Positions 42,533 to 45,527 of a stretch of 45,527 nt of DNA are shown piece by piece. Both the position numbers and the translations under genes were made by a program. Location of the stretch: the NCBI GenBank assembly GCA_945871955.1, contig CAMBXR010000019.1, forward strand, positions 1-45,527, given 5' to 3'. Numbering within the stretch: the stretch's first letter is position 1; each line of letters begins with the position of its first letter. The stretch is from an uncultured Clostridium sp. (GTDB lineage Bacteria > Bacillota > Clostridia > Peptostreptococcales > Peptostreptococcaceae). The notes beneath the pieces were generated by a model. The model was not told where the DNA came from and ran no database searches. It saw only the letters and a list, made by a program, of their open reading frames with translations.

Positions 42533-44107
42533 TTAAATAGTATATTTAGAAGCAATTTCTTTTATTTTATCTTCATTGGAAGCAAAATAAGTATAGAAAT
42601 CTAAATCACTATTTACAATTTCTTCACCAATTTCAAACAATAATTTTGGAATATCGCTAGATTTAAAATCTCCTATAGAAATACCTAGCCTAGTTTTTCC
42701 AAGTTCAAAGTCCCCATCTATAAATATTTCGAAAGCATCACACATTTCACCATCAATCTTTTTCTTTTTGCCTGTAAGGCCTATAGCTCCTATTTGATGA
42801 ACACCACAAGAATTCATACATCCAGATATATGTATTCTTGGCATAGCATTTAAAATAGTATTATCTTCATTTGATTTTTCTTTAAAATAGTTAATTATAT
42901 CATTAAGCATTTTTTGACTATTTTGTATTCCCATTTGACATATAGGAACACCAATGCAAGCAACACTTTTTTCAATATTAGTGCAGCCTCCAAATGATTT
43001 GCTTATTTTAAGTATATGTTCAGCTTCTTTTCCATCTAGATTTATAATATATATTCCCTCAGTCATGGCAAGTCTTATAGATGCATACTTACATTTATCT
43101 AATTCATCTAATAGTTTTTTCATATCATCTAATTTAAATAGTCCACCAATTGGATGAATGTAAACACTATAATATCCTTTTTGTTTTTGCTCAAATAATC
43201 TACAATCTTTTATATCAGTTTCTACTCCACCATCATTAGGATATTCAATTTCATCTATATGTAATTTTAAACTGTCATTTTCTTTTTCTTTTGATACATA
43301 TTCTTTAAATTTTTTTATAAATTCTTCTTCTCCCAGTTTATATACTATATATCTAACTCTTGCTTTATGTTTATTAGAATAATCACCTTCATCCATAAAA
43401 AGTTTTGTCAGTCCTTCTACATAGTATAAAACATCACTTGGATCTATTAATTCATCTAATTCTAAAGCAACAGCAGGATTTTTACCAAGTCCACCACCCA
43501 CAAATACTTTGAAATAAGGTTTGTTGTCTTTTAATACAGCTAAAAATCCTAAATCTTGTACCGTAGTATGAGCTTCATCTAAAGGGCATGAAGAATAAGA
43601 AACTTTTAGTTTTCTAGGTAAATGATATGTTGTAATTTTACTCATAAAATATTTATCTGTTGCAACTGCATAAGGTGTCACATCAAAAGCCTCATTTGGG
43701 TCTACACCAGAAAGTGGAGAAAGTCCTACATTTCTTGGGAAGTTACCTCCAGCTCCACGTGTAAATATATTATTTTTTATTCCTTCCTCCATGACATCAC
43801 ATACACCATCCACGTCTAAATCATGTAGTTGAATAGCTTGTCTAGTAGTGAAATGTATACCATCTAAGTTATGACTTTTAGCAAGTTCATAAACCTTTTG
43901 TAATTGGGATTTTTTAATAACACCACTGGAAAATCTCAGTCTTATCATAAAGGATTTTTGATCTCTTTGAGCATAAACTCCATATCCACCTGATATCCCT
44001 TTATATTCCATTTTAGAGCTATCACCATTTAATAGTTTAATGCATTCTTTTTTGAAATCAGGAATCTCATTAAGAAACAATTCTTTCATTCTTTGTAAGT
44101 TATCCAT
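42533..44107 (-). CDS. Ferredoxin-type sulfite/nitrite reductase (siroheme, 4Fe-4S)
   Basis: Reduces sulfite to sulfide or nitrite to ammonia by six electrons from ferredoxin. 524 residues from ATG 44107, which has GAGGTGG upstream (an in-frame GTG at 44116 lies inside that site). Two ferredoxin-like and two sulfite-reductase domains; the cluster/siroheme cysteines are CIGVPIC (C-x5-C) and CMNSC (C-x3-C) in the C-terminal half, and substrate arginines occur in IHISG and GGXGKNP-type loops. The N-terminal region contains the GIHFTTRQAIQLHDL segment of the family. Sulfite against nitrite cannot be decided, but the neighbouring rhodanese makes sulfur metabolism more likely. Confidence 0.88.
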   Translation of the reverse strand: MDNLQRMKELFLNEIPDFKKECIKLLNGDSSKMEYKGISGGYGVYAQRDQKSFMIRLRFSSGVIKKSQLQKVYELAKSHNLDGIHFTTRQAIQLHDLDVDGVCDVMEEGIKNNIFTRGAGGNFPRNVGLSPLSGVDPNEAFDVTPYAVATDKYFMSKITTYHLPRKLKVSYSSCPLDEAHTTVQDLGFLAVLKDNKPYFKVFVGGGLGKNPAVALELDELIDPSDVLYYVEGLTKLFMDEGDYSNKHKARVRYIVYKLGEEEFIKKFKEYVSKEKENDSLKLHIDEIEYPNDGGVETDIKDCRLFEQKQKGYYSVYIHPIGGLFKLDDMKKLLDELDKCKYASIRLAMTEGIYIINLDGKEAEHILKISKSFGGCTNIEKSVACIGVPICQMGIQNSQKMLNDIINYFKEKSNEDNTILNAMPRIHISGCMNSCGVHQIGAIGLTGKKKKIDGEMCDAFEIFIDGDFELGKTRLGISIGDFKSSDIPKLLFEIGEEIVNSDLDFYTYFASNEDKIKEIASKYTI

Positions 44108-44171
44108 TATTACCACCTCTTCAAATATATCTTAAATGTATTGTTTGTAAAATTAATAAATATATTTAACT

Positions 44172-45008
44172 TTATATAGTATCTACTTGATTTTCTTCAT
44201 AACTTATCCAATCACTAAAGCTTCCTGTATAGAATTTATGAGGAATTTTAATTTCATTTAACGCTAAACTAACAGGTGATGCTGTTATTCCAGATCCACA
44301 GTAAATAATTACTTCATCATAGTTATTTAATTCTTTAAAGTAGTCTTTTAGAACTTCTTCACTTTTTATTGTTAGTCTTTCCTCGTTTTTATTTAAAATA
44401 TCCATCCAGAAATAGTTTAAAGCATTTGGTATATGTCCTGCTTTTTTATCAACAGGCTCAAATTCACCTATGTATCTTTTATATTCTCTACAATCAACTA
44501 AAGCAACATTTTCATTATTTATTCTTTCTCTTACATATTCCATATCTACTCTCATATCTTCATTTAAATTAACTTTAAAGTTACTCTTTGTAGGTACGGT
44601 TTCTTCAGAAGTGACATCTCCACCTATTTCTTTAAATATATTTATTCCCCCATTTAAAACATAAACTTTATCATGGCCTAAATATTTTAATATCCACCAA
44701 AGTCTAGAACACCCAGCAAGATCTCCATCATCATATGCAATAACAATTGAGTCGTTACTAATTCCTATTTTCTCAAATGTGTATTTTAAATCATTTATAT
44801 CTGGAAGAGGATGTCTTCCTCCATGTTTTGTTACTGGTGCAGATAATTCAGTTTCAATATCTACTCTAACGGCACCTTTTATATGACATTCTTCATAACT
44901 TTTCTTTCCATAATCCTTATCCATTAAAGAAAATCTACAATCTACAATAACTAATTTGTCATTATTTAAGTTTTCTTTTAACCACTTTGCATTAATAAAA
45001 TTTAACAT
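44172..45008 (-). CDS. Thiosulfate/3-mercaptopyruvate sulfurtransferase (tandem rhodanese)
   Basis: A 278-residue protein of two rhodanese domains. The first (about 1-130) has lost the active cysteine (AYDDGD in its place), as usual in tandem enzymes. The second (about 150-278) carries the catalytic loop CGSGITA with C238 (about residue 238), matching the CG[S/T]GVTA type of 3-mercaptopyruvate sulfurtransferases. It transfers sulfane sulfur to thiophilic acceptors. It precedes the siroheme reductase gene on the same strand with a 64-base gap, suggesting they share a transcript and supply or detoxify sulfur intermediates. Start ATG with AGGAGG. Confidence 0.92.
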   Translation of the reverse strand: MLNFINAKWLKENLNNDKLVIVDCRFSLMDKDYGKKSYEECHIKGAVRVDIETELSAPVTKHGGRHPLPDINDLKYTFEKIGISNDSIVIAYDDGDLAGCSRLWWILKYLGHDKVYVLNGGINIFKEIGGDVTSEETVPTKSNFKVNLNEDMRVDMEYVRERINNENVALVDCREYKRYIGEFEPVDKKAGHIPNALNYFWMDILNKNEERLTIKSEEVLKDYFKELNNYDEVIIYCGSGITASPVSLALNEIKIPHKFYTGSFSDWISYEENQVDTI

Positions 45009-45527
45009 TTTTCCTCCTAAGAAGTATATATTTGGAATTTTTAATATTATTATAATTTATTTTTTGCTTTGTGTTAATATATTTTTTATATTATTTTCTA
45101 CTAGGAATATTTATATTTTATTATTACTTTCTTCCAATAAAAAAGCTCTAAATTTCTTTAGCACTTTTCATTTTCCTAAATATTTTTTGTTTTTTCTCTT
45201 GTTTCTTTTATATTTGTCCCTATAGTCATGGCCTTAAATGAAAATACTCTTCTCGTATTTGTTGGTGTATATTTTTGATTTTGCCCTATTTTACGTCCCC
45301 TTTTTATATTTTTCTGATAATTTAATTTTAATTATGTTTACTTTAGTTCAAAGTAACCTCTATCAAATATTTATTTTTTTGTAAATTTATATGCTCTATT
45401 TTATTACAGATAAATACTAATAATATCAACTAAATATCCATTATTTTCAATGTATATAAATATATTTAATACAAAATATTTGTTCTATAAATAAAAACTT
45501 AAGTTCTGTAGATAATAACAATAATTA
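45009..45527. other. AT-rich end region without a confident gene
   Basis: 519 bases, very AT-rich. On the minus strand there is a short frame from about 45,335 to a TAG at 45176-45178 (about 51 codons, containing GRKIGQNQKYTPTNTRRVFSF in part) followed by a hairpin with a T6 run near 45,130-45,160, but no credible start codon. A TTGATA-17-TAATAA promoter pattern lies upstream near 45,410-45,440. No tRNA or riboswitch seen. Confidence 0.4.
45176..45335 (-). CDS. Possible small ORF (start uncertain)
   Basis: Up to 51 basic codons ending in NIKETREKTKNI and followed by a terminator-like hairpin. It has protein-like composition (Lys, Arg, Thr), but the only ribosome-site-like AAGGGG lies before a non-standard ATA codon, and an internal ATG would leave fewer than 25 codons. 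It may be a decayed or frameshifted small gene. Confidence 0.22.

Noticed and set aside
45226..45279. Plus-strand ATG frame of 16 codons
   Set aside because: Too short, without ribosome site, and overlapped by the minus-strand frame.
1..45527. CRISPR array or tRNA/rRNA genes
   Set aside because: No regularly spaced repeats of 25-40 bases and no tRNA or rRNA sequence were recognised on either strand.

Overview
This is low-GC, Gram-positive Clostridia DNA. Short intergenic gaps, strong GGAGG ribosome sites, an Arg-type T-box leader, lipoprotein signals, a SufB/SufC-only Fe-S assembly pair and the overall gene repertoire point to the Peptostreptococcaceae (Clostridioides difficile or a near relative). 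That placement is inferred from gene content only.

1-11,565 is the right part of an integrated mobile element that starts outside the window. In order it holds: a type I restriction-modification specificity gene (hsdS, running off the left edge); an hsdM that has lost its N-terminal part; an antibiotic-resistance segment with an ANT(6)-Ib-type streptomycin adenylyltransferase and a Tet(44)-type ribosomal protection gene, the latter downstream of a VOC gene and a PadR regulator in one minus-strand run; an IS110-family insertion sequence; a divergent NTF2-like/HxlR pair; and two overlapping large serine recombinase genes, the outer one lacking its catalytic domain. The element ends inside a GNAT acetyltransferase gene, of which only the first 84 codons remain here. 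From memory, ant(6)-Ib and tet(44) travel together in C. difficile Tn6164 and in Campylobacter fetus islands, which this segment resembles.

11,566-15,190 is further accessory DNA: an ATGA-coupled two-gene operon of a protein with an internal duplication plus a PD-(D/E)XK nuclease (the best candidate here for an undescribed, perhaps defensive, system), a Mor-family regulator, a possible small RNA, repeat-rich DNA and gene remnants.

15,189-45,008 looks like stable chromosome: a PHP phosphoesterase; a secreted SH3/C39 protein; a zinc-ribbon protein; a DHHW/MBOAT surface O-acylation pair; an esterase/ATP-grasp pair; a minus-strand housekeeping run (histidine phosphatase, HI0933-type flavoprotein, cmk, plsC, ispH); clpB; the SufC/SufB-like pair; two BMP-type lipoproteins without transporter genes; a cation/proton antiporter; T-box-controlled argG; truA; a SWIM/SNF2 helicase; a helical-bundle protein; a divergent cis-prenyltransferase behind a structured leader; and a siroheme sulfite/nitrite reductase with a rhodanese. 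The last 519 bases are AT-rich and hold at most one small ORF.

Non-coding features include a T-box, many intrinsic terminators, a PadR-type operator over a promoter, two LexA-like palindromes in hairpin loops, and three candidate structured or small RNAs (about 6,680-6,780, 14,208-14,290 and 41,609-41,750).
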